A stretch of DNA of 64,000 nt from Chrysomallon squamiferum (GCA_012295275.1 CM022673.1:5290153-5354152); one strand, 5' to 3'; shown: positions 14,461 to 27,236, counted from the stretch's first letter. Program-made: numbers and translations. The notes: generated from the letters alone by a model not told the origin.

Positions 14461-15039
14461 TTTATAGTTTGCTTGTTTTCTGCACCTGTTACGCATTCTA
14501 GCCAGGGTCTCATATATTTCTCTATTTCTATTGCTGCTACACATATCCTCTGTGTTTTTGATATATTACTGCCCTTATTCTTTATTCTACTTTATACAGT
14601 ACATCAGAACCAGCAGCAGACATACTTGATCTAGCATTCTCTTTTTAACAGGAATCGATAAAAAAAAAAATAATAATAATAATGCTACACGAAACACAAT
14701 TAACATTATTACATCGCACCAAGAACACTCTCTGAACTTTTAACATCAATGCCAAAATGATTAATACACAAGATTATAGTTTTTGACTTAAAGAGTTAAG
14801 CTTCCGTGCAAAAAACCCAACAAAAAGGTGTGCAGGAAAGAGAAGAAAATTGGTTTATCCTTTTATAATATATATTTTTTTGAAATTATGTAGAATTTAG
14901 ATTCTGGAAGAAACGGAAAACGGTGGAATTGGTATTATCCACCAATATTCATTTTAACTTTTATTTTTATTTTCTGCATGGAAAAAAAAGGGATAAAACA
15001 AACTTGTCTGACCCTGCTGATCTTTATGGTAACTCGTTC
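14461..15039. other. Unique DNA, no gene seen
   Basis: Short (AAT)n at 14670. No supported gene. Confidence 0.6.
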
Positions 15040-15140
15040 ATCCCGAGTTAACCCTACTGTACTGCCGCCCGAGCTCCGAGCCCCACAAATGAGCCGTGCC
15101 CTGTTGACGCGCGGACGTCGGCGACGTCTTTGACATTTAA
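15040..15140. promoter_or_regulatory. CpG-rich patch with paired GACGTC motifs
   Basis: About 100 bp stand out as GC- and CpG-rich in an AT-rich setting. Two GACGTC palindromes (15114-15119 and 15123-15128) lie 9 bp apart, the core of bZIP/CRE-type sites. Frames through it are open for only about 35 codons. Could be a small CpG island or conserved element. Confidence 0.3.
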
Positions 15141-15303
15141 TGTTGTTTGGGCAGCTTCTTAATGAAACGAGACGAGTTTATGAATGCTGAGATGAGACGC
15201 GTTTGTAAGTCATCACCTCTGTCTGTTTATCTTGTTAGACCTGAACACAGATGAAAACTGTCCTACATCATTTGGCTTATGCACTGTTACTGTAGCATGG
15301 ACT

Positions 15304-15620
15304 TTTTTTTTTCATTTATAATTTGTTCATTGTTTTCTTTTCTTTCTTCTTTTGTTCCTTCCTTTTTCTTTCTTTCTTTATTATTTCATTTTTCTTTATC
15401 TCTTGTTCTTTCCTTTCTTTCTTTTTTCTTCTTTCCCTATTTATTTTTCTCTCTTTTTCCCCATTCTTTCTTTCTTTCTTATTTCGTTTTTTCTTTATCT
15501 CTTGTTCTTTCCTTTCTTTCTTTTTTCTTCTTTCCTTATTTATTTCTCTCTTTTTCCCCATTCTTCCATCTTTCTTATTTCTTTTCTCCTTCTAATCTTT
15601 TATTTTATTTATTTATTTTT
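15304..15620 (+). repeat. Polypyrimidine tract with ~98-bp tandem duplication
   Basis: Almost pure C/T over about 300 bp. Two long copies (about 15366-15466 and 15467-15563) are nearly identical with small indels, both containing CTTTATCTCTTGTTCTTTCC and ending CTCTTTTTCCCCATTC. Open frames here are F/S/L low complexity. Confidence 0.85.
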
Positions 15621-16508
15621 TTCAAAATGAAAATCTAACAAAAATAAGATTCATAATAAACAAATGAAAAATGTTAAACCGTGAAGTTGTTAACTTGTAT
15701 GGATATTCTGATGACACGTTTCAAATGTTAAAATTTGAAAGAAAAAGATCTTTATCATTATCACCCACCAAAGTCTGTTTAATAGCAATTTAAAAACCAC
15801 TAGAAAATAAAGCATCAATAATTGAACTAATTGTAGCAGTGATTTGGTAAATGGATACAGAGAATAATTTTAAGAAATTTTTATTTTAAAACATATTTTA
15901 ATATTCACATTTAACTTGTTAAGCATACAAATCAAAATGGTTAAATTTAACTTTTATTCCTTTTTGTATTTTAAAATTTGCTAAACGATGGAAACTTTTG
16001 TTTCAGTCATTCGTTTTTACTGTTGTTATTATTATTTTTTGTACAGTTTATTTTAATTTATTTAGAAACATTATATTATAAAGGCCCATTATTTAAACAA
16101 CAAACACAAATTCATTTATTTAACGAACTTATGGCTCACAAAAATTTCTGTACATACTGTTTTATTTATTTATTTAAAATTTTCTGAAACTTTTTGACAA
16201 TTTTTTTAAAACATAATATAAAGACTTACTAGTTGGGTTATTTTATTTTTTATTTTTTTTTTTTATTTTTATTTTTTACTATAAAAAAAAAAAAAAATGA
16301 TAATAATAAAAACATTATATATGTTTTAAACCTCTTTAAAAACTGACCATTTCTTTAGTGCCTCGTACGCTTTGGAACAGCTGATTTCTTAGAATGCTAC
16401 TTTATTTAAGGATCCACTTCACATACAATATACCGCTGTGCTGTCCAAAGAGAAGCGCATGGTTTAAGCTTTATAAAATACCACTTGAGTTTTTTTCTTA
16501 TCTTCCAG
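15621..16508. other. AT-rich DNA, no gene seen
   Basis: T-rich 16235-16280 and A14 at about 16285-16298. Becomes less AT-rich near 16340-16508, just upstream of the exon candidate. Confidence 0.6.
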
Positions 16509-16564
16509 CATGCCAAAATGATCCCTTTGCATGTAAACACAGAAGAAAGGAGAGAAATTAAGAG
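16509..16564 (+). CDS. Possible internal exon with strong splice sites
   Basis: A strong pyrimidine tract and acceptor (TTTTTTTCTTATCTTCCAG, ending 16508) is followed by 56 nt and a good donor (AAGAG|GTAAGA, intron from 16565). The frame starting at the first base is open: HAKMIPLHVNTEERREIK plus two bases. Another frame stops early. This is the best-bounded exon candidate in the window. It could join in phase to the 24-nt candidate at 22941. No homologue is recognised. Confidence 0.33.
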
Positions 16565-16760
16565 GTAAGATGTTATTCCTTCGTGTTTATTTTTTATTAT
16601 TATTATAGTGAAAATGTTTAGTGAATTAAGATAATTATGTTTTTAGCTGCTGCAGTCTACGTTAGTTTGAGAATATTGTAAATGTGCTATGAGAATGAAT
16701 AACGTCTGATTGCTGTTTAACAATACATCGAGTGTTTATTTTGATTATATGACGATATTA

Positions 16761-16764
<4 letters not shown>

Positions 16765-16838
<74 letters not shown>
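16765..16838. repeat. (CT)n joined to (CA)n
   Basis: CT to 16798 switches directly to CA to 16838. Confidence 0.98.
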
Positions 16839-16840
<2 letters not shown>

Positions 16841-17579
16841 GCACAACAGTACTAGCAGCACCATGCATATTGCTTATAATGTATTTTGTGACTTCATCAT
16901 GTGGCAGCGCTCTCGTAACCATTTTTAATCTATGCACGAAAAACGTATTTCCAAAATATGTGCCAACAGCGATATACGTAAAACAGTATAATAGAATTTA
17001 CTTAATATAAACTTGAAAGGTGGATAAATCTGAAACCTGGAATCTAACATCCTGTAATGAAAAGTTTCACATACTGTACATAGAGTTTTAACTGAGACTG
17101 CATTTCCGATTCTTCTTTTTTTTAATCTTTTTTTTAAACGACGTTGTATTAGTCGATACAAATAAAACTTTCACAAAAAATCTACTTGGATAAAATGGCG
17201 TGATATTCCGTTCTATACATATCCATTAAGTTAATAATTTAATCTACAAACGAGATCTCGGCCAATATTTTTAAATGTTTCGTGGAGCAAAGAAGTCTTT
17301 TTTTTCCCAATCGTTCACTGAACAAACAGCCAGCAAAACCATCACCAGTGCAGTTATAAAGAAAAAAAACAAAAAACTTCTACTTAAATATAAATAATTG
17401 ACATTTCGATTAAAACGAAACCCCCCGCTATTGCTTTTACCTTGTTTCCGTTTTTCGGTCTCTCTGTCTGTCTGTGATAATCACTGAGTTTGATTTTTCA
17501 GTCTTTATGCATTTTTGATTTTTTTGTCAACCAGTATTTTGATTATTTGTATTTTACGTGAATTAAGGCCACTGATACG
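16839..17579. other. Unique DNA, no gene seen
   Basis: (GTCT)3 near 17463-17476. No supported gene. Confidence 0.6.
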
Positions 17580-18080
17580 GTAACAATATTCAAAAATCGA
17601 AAATTATAGCAATCAAAAATATAACAGAATATATAATTAAATTATTACAATAATAATAAAGAAATGCTGTAATTGCAATAAAGCACTTGCTATATTACAG
17701 TTCTAGAATGGCAATTACAGTATCACAGATACAGTATTAAGTGTACAAATAATTATGATTAAAACAGCAATACTATATATTATATTACTTTTAGAATATT
17801 TATTAATTAATACAACATTACAAATAGAATATTAAAATTATGAGCTATGTATGATAAACTTGTATCGTAACAAGAATACTTTACCATTTAAAAATGATGT
17901 CATATTTACAGTATTATTAGTACAAAATTACCGTAACAACTGACACTGTATTAACATCATTACGACTTAAATTAATACGTATTACTGTTACAGTGTGATA
18001 CATGCCAAAATAACAGAATATTAATTACATACGTATTACATATTAATACATATCACAGCTACAGTCTTACAAATGTCCAA
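17580..18080. repeat. AT-rich decayed TACAGTATTA array
   Basis: TTACAGTAT, ATTAATAC and TATTACAGT variants recur throughout, with no clear period. No coding frame of note. It looks like an old, heavily mutated microsatellite or satellite. Confidence 0.4.
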
Positions 18081-18437
18081 CAGATTTAATATTAGTTAAA
18101 TTTAACACACAATTCAATAGTTTATAGAGTGATATTTCTTTCACGTTGTATTATGAATGAATGAATCACACATAATTTCGCTGACTTGTGTAAATAGATT
18201 CGTACAAATTCTGTATTAGCTGTTAAGTCCAGTTTAAATCAGTAAGTGTCACTAGGACAGTTTCAGTTTTAAAAAGTCTTCCTATGTACTGGTAGCATAA
18301 TATGGATGGTTATAATTTGACAACGAAACAAACGGGTTCCATTCATCTCATTTTAAAATACTCAACACTGTTTTAAACATTAATCTCGTTCGATCTGATT
18401 TAATTATTTTTTTTCATTTATGCCTTGTTATTTATTT
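18081..18437. other. Unique DNA, no gene seen
   Basis: AT-rich, no repeat or frame of note. Confidence 0.6.
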
Positions 18438-19344
<907 letters not shown>

Positions 19345-19690
19345 TTTTTTTTTGGTGTGTTTTTTTTTTTTTTGTTGTTGTTCATCATTTATGTTTTTGT
19401 TTTTTTTTTTTTCTTTATTTCATTTCTATAAATTTGTTTACCTTTCTCTTGTAATTGTTTTCTTTCTTTTTCGTTTTTTTTCCAATCGTTTCAAATTTTT
19501 ATTTCTGTTTATTTTCTTTATTCACATTTTTCTTCCATTCTTTCCATTTTTCAGTTATTTTCAATTTTTTCTATTTTATTTTATTATATCTTTTTTATTT
19601 TTATTTCATTTGTTTTTTTATTTTTTATTCTTTCTTTTCCCCTTCTTTCATTCTTTCTTTTCTATTAACAAATTGGATATTTTCTAAATT
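19345..19690. repeat. T-rich pyrimidine tract
   Basis: Long Phe-rich frames on the plus strand reflect TTT/TTC runs only. Confidence 0.85.
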
Positions 19691-19869
19691 TTCTCAAATA
19701 TGCTTAAACATTTGTACTGTGAGTCTTGATCTACAAATGTTTTAGATGGAAATAACGATAGTAAATACTGGTTTACTTCAGCTTTTACGTGTAAATGTCA
19801 TTTCTGTTTTCTTATCTTTAACAGTGCATGTCAAATTATCAGAGATAAAATGAGTGTGTGAGAGAGAAT

Positions 19870-20275
19870 GAAACAGAGACAAACGCACATACACTCACGT
19901 ACACACACTCACACTCACATACACACACTCACGCAATATACACACATGTACACAGATATATATACTTACCGACACGCATTCACACACATACATACGCAGA
20001 TTCTCATATATACATATAGTTCTATGCACATATACAAACATATACACAGTCACAGACACATACACATACATATACACATACATACAGACACAAACATTTA
20101 GACATATATACACACATACACATACCATTCTCACACACATACACATACCATACTCACACACATACACCTACATAAAGACATACATATATACACACACACA
20201 TAAACATACACATAATACATACACATATGGACATACGCACATTCACACTTATATACAGTTTCGAGACACAAATTT
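19870..20275. repeat. (CA)n/(CATA)n compound array
   Basis: CACA, CATACA and ATACAC phrases with scattered substitutions. Frames are His/Thr or Cys/Val artefacts. Confidence 0.92.
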
Positions 20276-20303
20276 TTACTTCTCACTCTGTGTAATGTTC
20301 TGT

Positions 20304-20496
20304 TCATTTTGAAACTTGTACTCGAGGTCTCCTATCGCAGTCTATTGTAAAAGCGAGTAAAGAGAAACAGAACTCGATATTTCTTTCAGCAAGGTCGGGT
20401 TTCTTTCTATGGTATTTACGTTGGCCATCATTACCCCAATTATACATTATCAGGAATCGTAAACCAAAGATATCGTACACATACATAGTCCATAAC
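20304..20496 (-). CDS. Possible terminal exon, unidentified
   Basis: The acceptor TGTTTCGTTTACAG on the minus strand precedes 20496. The frame is open for 63 codons to TGA at 20304, with fragments NWGNDGQRKYHRKKPDLAER and AFTIDCDRRPRVQVSK. Composition is mixed, with a basic middle. No poly(A) signal is obvious just downstream. No family is recognised. Confidence 0.27.
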
Positions 20497-20540
20497 CTGT
20501 AAACGAAACATTCTTTGGTCACTACAGTTGACAACAGTGT

Positions 20541-20672
20541 TATTTTATTTTATTTTATTTATTTCATTATTTCATTATTTCATTATTCATTTATTCATTT
20601 ATTTCATTATTTCATTATTTATTTATTTCATTATTTATTATTGTTTTAAATATTTCATTTTTAGTTTGAATC

Positions 20673-20701
<29 letters not shown>
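20541..20701. repeat. (ATTTC/ATTT)n then A29
   Basis: TTATTTCA-type units to 20645; A29 at 20673-20701. Confidence 0.93.
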
Positions 20702-20703
<2 letters not shown>

Positions 20704-21065
20704 CAGTGTTGATTTAACCTCTGATTAGACTTACGTAATCTGTAAATCATTCAGATCTTCAAATCTGTTTATCTCAAGGTGATCGGGTTATACTCTAATT
20801 CTGTTTAAGATCTCGGTCTGTGCACTCAGACATAAAGGAATATGACTGAGCACAGCAAAACTATTTTTTGAATAAAATGATACGTGGAAATGGCGATGTG
20901 GAAATTGTAGCGGATTCTCACCACTGCGTTTTCATTTATAAACTTGCACACGCAGAAAAACGGCCAAGTATTAATAAGTATATAACTGACAGGAATAGCA
21001 TAAGCGTGTTTTATACGTCAAAATATGTTTATTCTTAATTAGCTATATGTCTTTATACGTAACAC
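20702..21065. other. Unique DNA, no gene seen
   Basis: Moderate GC, no supported frame. Confidence 0.6.
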
Positions 21066-21561
21066 AAACAGAAACAAAACATATATATATTTATGTATAA
21101 ACAAATACATACATACATACACATACGTATGTATAGACAAAGACTCATGCGTATAATTTAAATACATACATACATATATACGTGTGAGTGTGTATATATT
21201 TATATATATGTGTGTGTGTGTAGATACATAAACACACATACACACATACATACATACATCTACAACATATACAATTATTTATTTATTCATTCTTTCATTC
21301 ATTTATACATACAAATTAAAACTTTGAAAAAAAAAGAGAAGTTAACTAATTCTCTTTATTTTACAACATATTAAAATTTAACTTTGGTGTACTTAAAAGT
21401 CGATTAAAAAAAAAATAATAAAATAATAAAATAAAAAAAAATAAAAAAATTACTTCATGAAATGCAGTTTAAACCAGGAGTAAAAAGTTTAAATAAACAA
21501 TGAGTGTGGACATGCTGTGTGTGGGGTTAACCGCGGACACGTAACATAACGTCCTCGCTGA
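21066..21561. repeat. CATA/TGTG repeats and A-rich tract
   Basis: CATACATA near 21104-21120 and 21160-21260; AAAAT tract 21405-21450; short unique piece before 21562. Confidence 0.8.
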
Positions 21562-22110
21562 TTTACCCCAGCAAATGTACCAAGCGAAAATATAAACTTC
21601 AACACGTTTTCTACTAAAGGAAAATATTTTATACTGGGTGTATGTATGTATGTATGTACTAAGCCAAATATAAACTACAATATTTTTTCTACTAACAGAA
21701 TTTTTTTTTTACTGGGTGTAGGTACGGATGTGCGTATGAATGTATGAATGTATGTACGTACGTATGTACGTATGTATGTATGTATGTATGTATATATGTA
21801 AGTTACTTTACCCCATCAGATGTACTAAGTGAAAATATAAACTATAACATAATTTTCTACTAACAGAACATATTTTATACTGGGTATATGTACGTATGCA
21901 TGTATATATGCATGCATGCATACATGATGTATGTATGTATGTATGTATGTATGTATGCATATTTGTATTTATGTATGTATGTATGTATTGTATGCTTGTA
22001 TATATATATGCATGTATGCATACATACATACATATATAGGGTGTTTGTGAATGTGTGTTTACGTGTATATGTGTGTGTATGTGTGTGTGTGTACACACCG
22101 TTTAAAATGT
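21562..22110. repeat. Three unit copies alternating with (TATG)n
   Basis: A unit of about 80 bp (TGTACTAAGYGAAAATATAA.. to ..TTTTATACTGGGTGTATG) occurs at about 21575, 21655 and 21820. Each is followed by (TATG)n/(GTAT)n of different length. Copies 1 and 3 also share TTTACCCCA before the unit. The last TATG tract runs into CA/TG-type repeats to 22094. Confidence 0.8.
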
Positions 22111-22690
22111 TTTTATAGCATCTTATGATCCTTGCTTTTTACATTTTATAAGTGTTTTATTTATTTTAAATATTCGTATTGTAATTTGACACTTAGATAA
22201 ATAAATATCTATTAAATTTAAATAGAGAAAGTTTTGTGAAATTACTCTGTATGATGGGATTAAGATATTATTATTGCTGTTTATGCGAATGAAGGGTCGA
22301 TCGAATAAACAAACAAACAAACAAACAAAAAATAAACAAACGAATTAAGCTGAACATAACAAAACTAAACAAACAACAAAAAAACAACAGCAACAACAAC
22401 AACAAAATAAATTAAATAAATAAAAATAAAAATAAAATAAAGTTAAGCTTAGCTGAGCTAGGCTATACTGTGTTATACTCTATTATAGTATACTAGAATA
22501 GACTAGACAAGACTATACTAAAGAAAACGAAACGAAACGAAACGAAATTAAGTGAAGAAAAATAAAGCAGAACTAAAACTAATCAAAAATTAATAATTTA
22601 ACAGAAATATACGAAACAAAATAAAATAAAATAAAATAGAATAAAATAAAATAAAATAAAATAAATAAAATATAAATAAATAAATAACTC
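22111..22690. repeat. A-rich pentanucleotide repeats
   Basis: (AAAC)n 22302-22330, (AAC)n near 22385-22405, (AACGA)n 22524-22546 and (AAAAT)n 22616-22672. Unique DNA before 22300 and a decayed TATACTA stretch 22455-22515. Confidence 0.85.
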
Positions 22691-23454
22691 ATCTGTTCTA
22701 GTACCGGGAGAAATCGTATGTCCAACAAAAGGATGTACAACTAACATACACTGACCAGTTTGTTTTCGTTTTGTTATTACAGCCATATTTATTTTTACAC
22801 TGAACAAATAAAACTGCACATCACACCATTCTGCATTATTTTTGTAAACATTTAAGAAAATATTTACCATATTACATATATCTGTCCTTCAATGTTTTAT
22901 TATTAATCACCGCATTCACATATCAGTTTCATTCACACAGGGCCGAATCTAAACCGAACGCAAGGTGAGTGGACGGAAAAAATATGTTGAGAATACCGAC
23001 GCGTATATATATATTCATTTTATGCTTTTGTTTACTGTAACTGTTTGTGGTTATAACTATTTAGTTTTTAACTTAATGATGTTAGAAGTTCGGCAACACT
23101 ATTTCGATGTATCTTGTGTAATATCTACCTTGGAACAGAAGACGACGTGATTATTAAAATAAACTTTTGACATTTTTGTGTTTTGATACTAACTCAAATA
23201 TCAACCACTAAAGTCATTAATGAAAAATAAATAAATAAATACGGAAAATAAAATAAAATAAAACGAATATTACTATTATTAAATAAATTCACCACAGATA
23301 TCACTCCTTATTTCTGCCGTTTGGGACACGTGTACTAAAAAAAAAAAAAAATTTAAAAAATTTAAAAAAAAAACGTTTACATATTTCATTGGTTCTGTTG
23401 ATGTTTTCGCGGATCCTCCTCGTACAATAAAAATGCATCAACAAATTCTTTGAC
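22691..23454. other. Unique DNA around the microexon candidate
   Basis: AAATA-type short repeats near 23225-23260 and A15 at about 23337. No supported gene apart from 22941-22964. Confidence 0.55.
22941..22964 (+). CDS. Possible 24-nt microexon
   Basis: Acceptor TCAGTTTCATTCACACAG ends at 22940 and a near-consensus donor GCAAG|GTGAGT starts at 22965. The enclosed 24 nt is a multiple of three. Entered with two bases carried over, it reads AESKPNA and leaves two bases. A 24-nt phase-preserving segment is typical of microexons, but nothing besides the splice sites supports it. Confidence 0.27.
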
Positions 23455-24350
23455 ACCTGCCAAGTAATATTTTGACATCGCGCTAGCAGACGACCTCTAC
23501 CTCCCATTGTCGCATGGGATTTTTATCTCGAAGCGCATCTAGTCAGAACCATATTGCATGATCGCGTGCCCGACTTGGACACGGCCTGCGAGCTCTGTGG
23601 CTCGGAACGGTCCCAGACAACTTGTACGTTTCAGTCGACTCTGCTGGGCTCTGTCTGTCTTTTGTTACTACCGAGAACAACAAAACGAGGTCTCAAGTTC
23701 TGTTTTAATTTTTATTTTTTATAAATGTAATATACAGTTTAGTTTTGTTTTTTTCTTTCTGATTTTCTTCTTCATTGCTGTTCGATTTGCGAAACATGAC
23801 TTGCAAGTTTTTCGTCTGGCTGAAATCGACATTTTTTTTTTCGAGCACTGCAGACGTTGTTATCTTCACAGAGATTGCAGCAGAACAGGATTCTTGTTCG
23901 TGGAAACCGAACTTGTGAAACTGTGCTGGTAAATGCTTTTTTTTTTTATTTTTTTTTTTTTTGAAGCAGTTTGTTAAACTTTGAGATTTTCACATTGGTG
24001 GACACATGGAATATTGCGAAGGTACTTCATCTCTCTGGACAATCAAGATGGTATTCAGTTTCGAAACAGTTGTGTGTCTTCGTATTCCAGTTTCTTTTCT
24101 TTCAATTTGCCGAAATGCAGATAGAAAAACAGAGCCAGGCATCACACGAATGAGCTGCTGGAGATGTGGAGAAAAATGGATTTCGTAAGATAATTAGATT
24201 CTGTTCCAGTGGTTTTCCGTTGCACATGCCAATCACAAAAGCGCATGCGCAACAGGAAATCAGAGGAACCGGATCTAGGCAACGACGAAGACTTTTCGTG
24301 GTTATATCGATTTTGTCTACAAGACCCAACGTCTTTCTACATTTTTAATT
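23455..24350. promoter_or_regulatory. CpG-elevated, promoter-like block
   Basis: This block has clearly more G+C and CpG than its neighbours, especially 23455-23680. It contains GCGCATGCGCA at 24241-24251, an exact NRF1-type palindrome, with ACAGGAAAT (ETS-like) immediately after. A donor-like CTG|GTAAAT occurs at 23929. Several short overlapping frames are open on both strands, and none is convincing as protein. It may be a promoter with a non-coding first exon; direction is unknown. Confidence 0.35.
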
Positions 24351-24439
24351 AAAAGTGTATATCTGCTTTTAAGTAAAAATAAATATTTCAATACGGTAAA
24401 AAGTTCTTTATTATTTATTTGTTTACATACAACGATTCA

Positions 24440-24491
<52 letters not shown>

Positions 24492-25239
24492 TGACGTTAT
24501 GCGAATTAATAATATAACTGAAAAATATTTTGGGATTGCTAGCACTACTACTATAATATCTAGTTTTTGCATTGTTATTATTACCGATGATGATAATTAT
24601 AGTTATATATTTTTCATTGATATAAATGGTTGTAGTCTATTTTTATAATTAAGGACAAAATTATTATAATTCTCTTCTGATTACATCAGATCCAGTGAAT
24701 CATTTATTTCACTTTTCTCTTTCTTTTAAATTTCGGGAGCATTGGTTGCGGAGGGATAAACTTTTTTACGATCAAACCAATCTGCCTATTAATCAGTGAT
24801 AGCAGAATGTGACCAACTGTCTTGACAAGACGATATAAATCGTTTGCCCTTCCTTACTAATAAACTAACTTTCGTTCACCGAAATAACTGGAAATAAAGA
24901 TTTATAGCGCAGACAAAATAATAAGTACCAAAGTCGTTCAAGTGCAGTGTTACTATTTGGAAAGTATATCTAGTATACGTGGTGATTTGTACACACTGGG
25001 TGAGGCAGATCTGACGGCCATCTTGTATTAAACGTGTCCAGAGTACTTTTTGATGTTTAATAATTGTACGCGACCTCGTTGAACTCTTGTAATTTAATCT
25101 TGTTAGAAAATAATTTAAAGATGATTAATATCAGAGATGATGATGAAAGATGACATTTTAAAAACAAAGTTTAATATTTATTAATTAAATGTGACAAAAA
25201 TTATTTTGTACTGGAAAGAACATTAAAAGTGATACAAAA
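24351..25239. other. AT-rich DNA with (ATT)n
   Basis: (ATT)n at 24439-24488, otherwise unique. No gene supported. Confidence 0.65.
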
Positions 25240-25385
25240 TATTATTACTACTGTTACTGTTACTATTACTACTACTATTACTTCTGCTGCTGCTTCTACC
25301 ACTACTACTACCACTACTATAACAACAACTACTACTACTACTATAACAACAATTACTACTACTACTATTGCAGTACTATTAGTAC
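25240..25385. repeat. (ACT)n array
   Basis: TACTACTACTA with CTG and ACA interruptions. Confidence 0.9.
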
Positions 25386-25529
25386 TTTTTTGGTTTTAAT
25401 TGCGATTTAAATAAATTAGAAAACAATTATAATCTAAAATTATTGTAAAAACTAAACTGTAAAGTTTCATGTATCATATTTGTGGGTAGTTTAAATACAT
25501 AACAAAAAATCGTAAAACAAAATACCACA

Positions 25530-25556
25530 TTCTACTTTCAAAGTTTGAAAGTAGAA
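25530..25556. repeat. Perfect 27-nt palindrome
   Basis: Arms TTCTACTTTCAAA and TTTGAAAGTAGAA flank a single G. Function unknown. Confidence 0.85.
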
Positions 25557-25616
25557 AAACAATCATATTTCACAATACATAATTTAATAATGTATATTAT
25601 CCACAATTATTTATTT

Positions 25617-25690
25617 ATTATATAATAACAATAACAACAACAATAATATAATAATAATAATAATAATAATAACAACAACAACAAAACAAC

Positions 25691-25760
<70 letters not shown>

Positions 25761-25795
25761 TTAATAATAATAACAATAATAATAATAATATACAC
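25617..25795. repeat. (AAC)n/(AAT)n array
   Basis: Perfect (AAT)n mainly 25690-25759. Confidence 0.96.
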
Positions 25796-26376
25796 CTATG
25801 CGCCTGCATTTACAGTTAAAAAACAACGGTAACTTAGCCTATGTATCCTTCAAACCATGTCGTTGTCAAACTTAGATCTTTCCTTGCAAGCCACTCATTC
25901 AAAGCCATATCGATTGTCACAGATAAAACCTATATTAGTTTCAACCATTAATTCGACTTTAGATTTCTGATTCGACAACCACAGTCTGAAGCACATGTTT
26001 TTAATCATAGTCTTTGTCAAAAGATATTTAAGCAGAGGACTGCTTTACGAGCAGATTATATATATATAACTTTTTTTTTTTTAATTTTTTTTTTTTTTTT
26101 TTTTTGTTTTTGTTTTCTGTGAAAGAAACATGGTATGTTGCAGACGTTTGAACAAAAGAATTTACAAACATGAATGCGATAACGCGTATTATATTTTGGT
26201 GGACTGTGTTACTATATGGCGTAGCGTGGGATACTAACTCAGTCTGTGAACTGGACCAGCTAAACCTTATTGCCTTAAAGAAAAAAAAAAAAAAGAAAAA
26301 AAAAGTAAGTAAATAAAAAATAATAATAATAATAAGAGTATATTATAAAATAAAAAACATAATAGTAGTAGTAGTA

Positions 26377-26444
<68 letters not shown>

Positions 26445-26823
26445 TAAATAACGAAACACTGTATTTTATTATAAAGTTCAGTCAGACTCTAAAACAAAAA
26501 GAACATAAATATCCATTTAATTTTAAAAAAAAAGAAAAAAGAAAAAAAAAAAAAAAAAAAAACCCAGAAAAAAACAGAATAAGAATAAAAATTTAGGTTA
26601 TTGTTTGAGATGTGTATGTAATTTGGTAATCTTCAAAATATGGTTCCGTAATTCAAATAAGAAATATCTCTCAGAATTTTACTACGATTTATTAAACCAG
26701 AACAAAATTAATATTGAAAAACTAGTCATGTAAAATGTTGCAATGATTTCGACCTTGTCAGATTAAATTGTTTTAATCACTTTTCTACATTTTCATCGTT
26801 GCCTATAAAAGGATAAATTTAAT
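25796..26823. other. Unique DNA with T, A and ATA tracts
   Basis: T-rich 26071-26105; A-rich 26279-26304; (TAG)n then (TAA)n 26362-26445; A-rich 26524-26562. No protein gene supported. Confidence 0.65.
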
Positions 26824-26843
26824 AAAAAAAAAAAAAAAAAAAA
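26824..26843 (-). terminator. Probable Pol III terminator of tRNA-Ala
   Basis: A run of 20 A on the plus strand gives T20 on the tRNA strand, starting 17 nt beyond the tRNA 3' end. Pol III stops at runs of four or more T, and this is the first such run after the gene. Long A/T runs are common throughout this window, so the tract itself may be a chance poly(A) that is simply well placed. Confidence 0.7.
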
Positions 26844-26860
26844 TGTAACGATTTATCCTA

Positions 26861-26932
26861 TGGAGATGCCGGGTATCGAACCCGGGGCCTTTCACATGCA
26901 AAGCGAACGCTCTACCACTGAGCTACATCCCC
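26861..26932 (-). tRNA. trnA-UGC: tRNA-Ala, anticodon UGC
   Basis: Decodes GCA-type alanine codons in cytosolic translation. Read on the minus strand, the 72 nt fold into a full cloverleaf. The acceptor stem is GGGGATG/CATCTCC and contains the G3-U70 wobble that is the classic alanine identity element. The D arm is GCTC/GAGC, the anticodon arm TTCGC/GTGAA has loop TTTGCAT (anticodon TGC), the variable loop is 5 nt, and the T arm is CCGGG/CCCGG with loop TTCGATA. The discriminator is A, there is no encoded CCA, and there is no intron. The internal A box (TAGCTCAGTGG) and B box (GGTTCGATACC) match the eukaryotic Pol III type 2 promoter. No other tRNA is nearby, so it stands alone rather than in a cluster. 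Confidence 0.96.
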
Positions 26933-27236
26933 TTGACGTTAACGCTTTAAATAATACTGATAATATAAATGATGGCAGGAACAAACGTTGACCGATGTGA
27001 ACTGAGCAGAATCGTGCAACTAATATTTCGTGTGCTTAGCGTTTTACATCAGAGTAACAATTATTATTAGAGCTCTTCTTTATCAGTTTAATGCTTGTGG
27101 CAACACGATGTGGTTTTGTGCTTAAGCGTCTTCATTTTTTATTATATTACTAACGAAACTATTACTTTATGGTTGTAAAGAAATAATTACTGTTTTAACG
27201 TACGTAAAACAAATAAAAATACAACTAATAATAACA
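26933..27236. other. Unique DNA upstream of tRNA-Ala
   Basis: 5' flank of the tRNA. No TATA-like or other clear element seen. Confidence 0.6.

Noticed and set aside
19879-20275. Telomere-like or centromere-like array
   Set aside because: Only CA/CATA microsatellite; no TTAGGG-type repeat is present in quantity.
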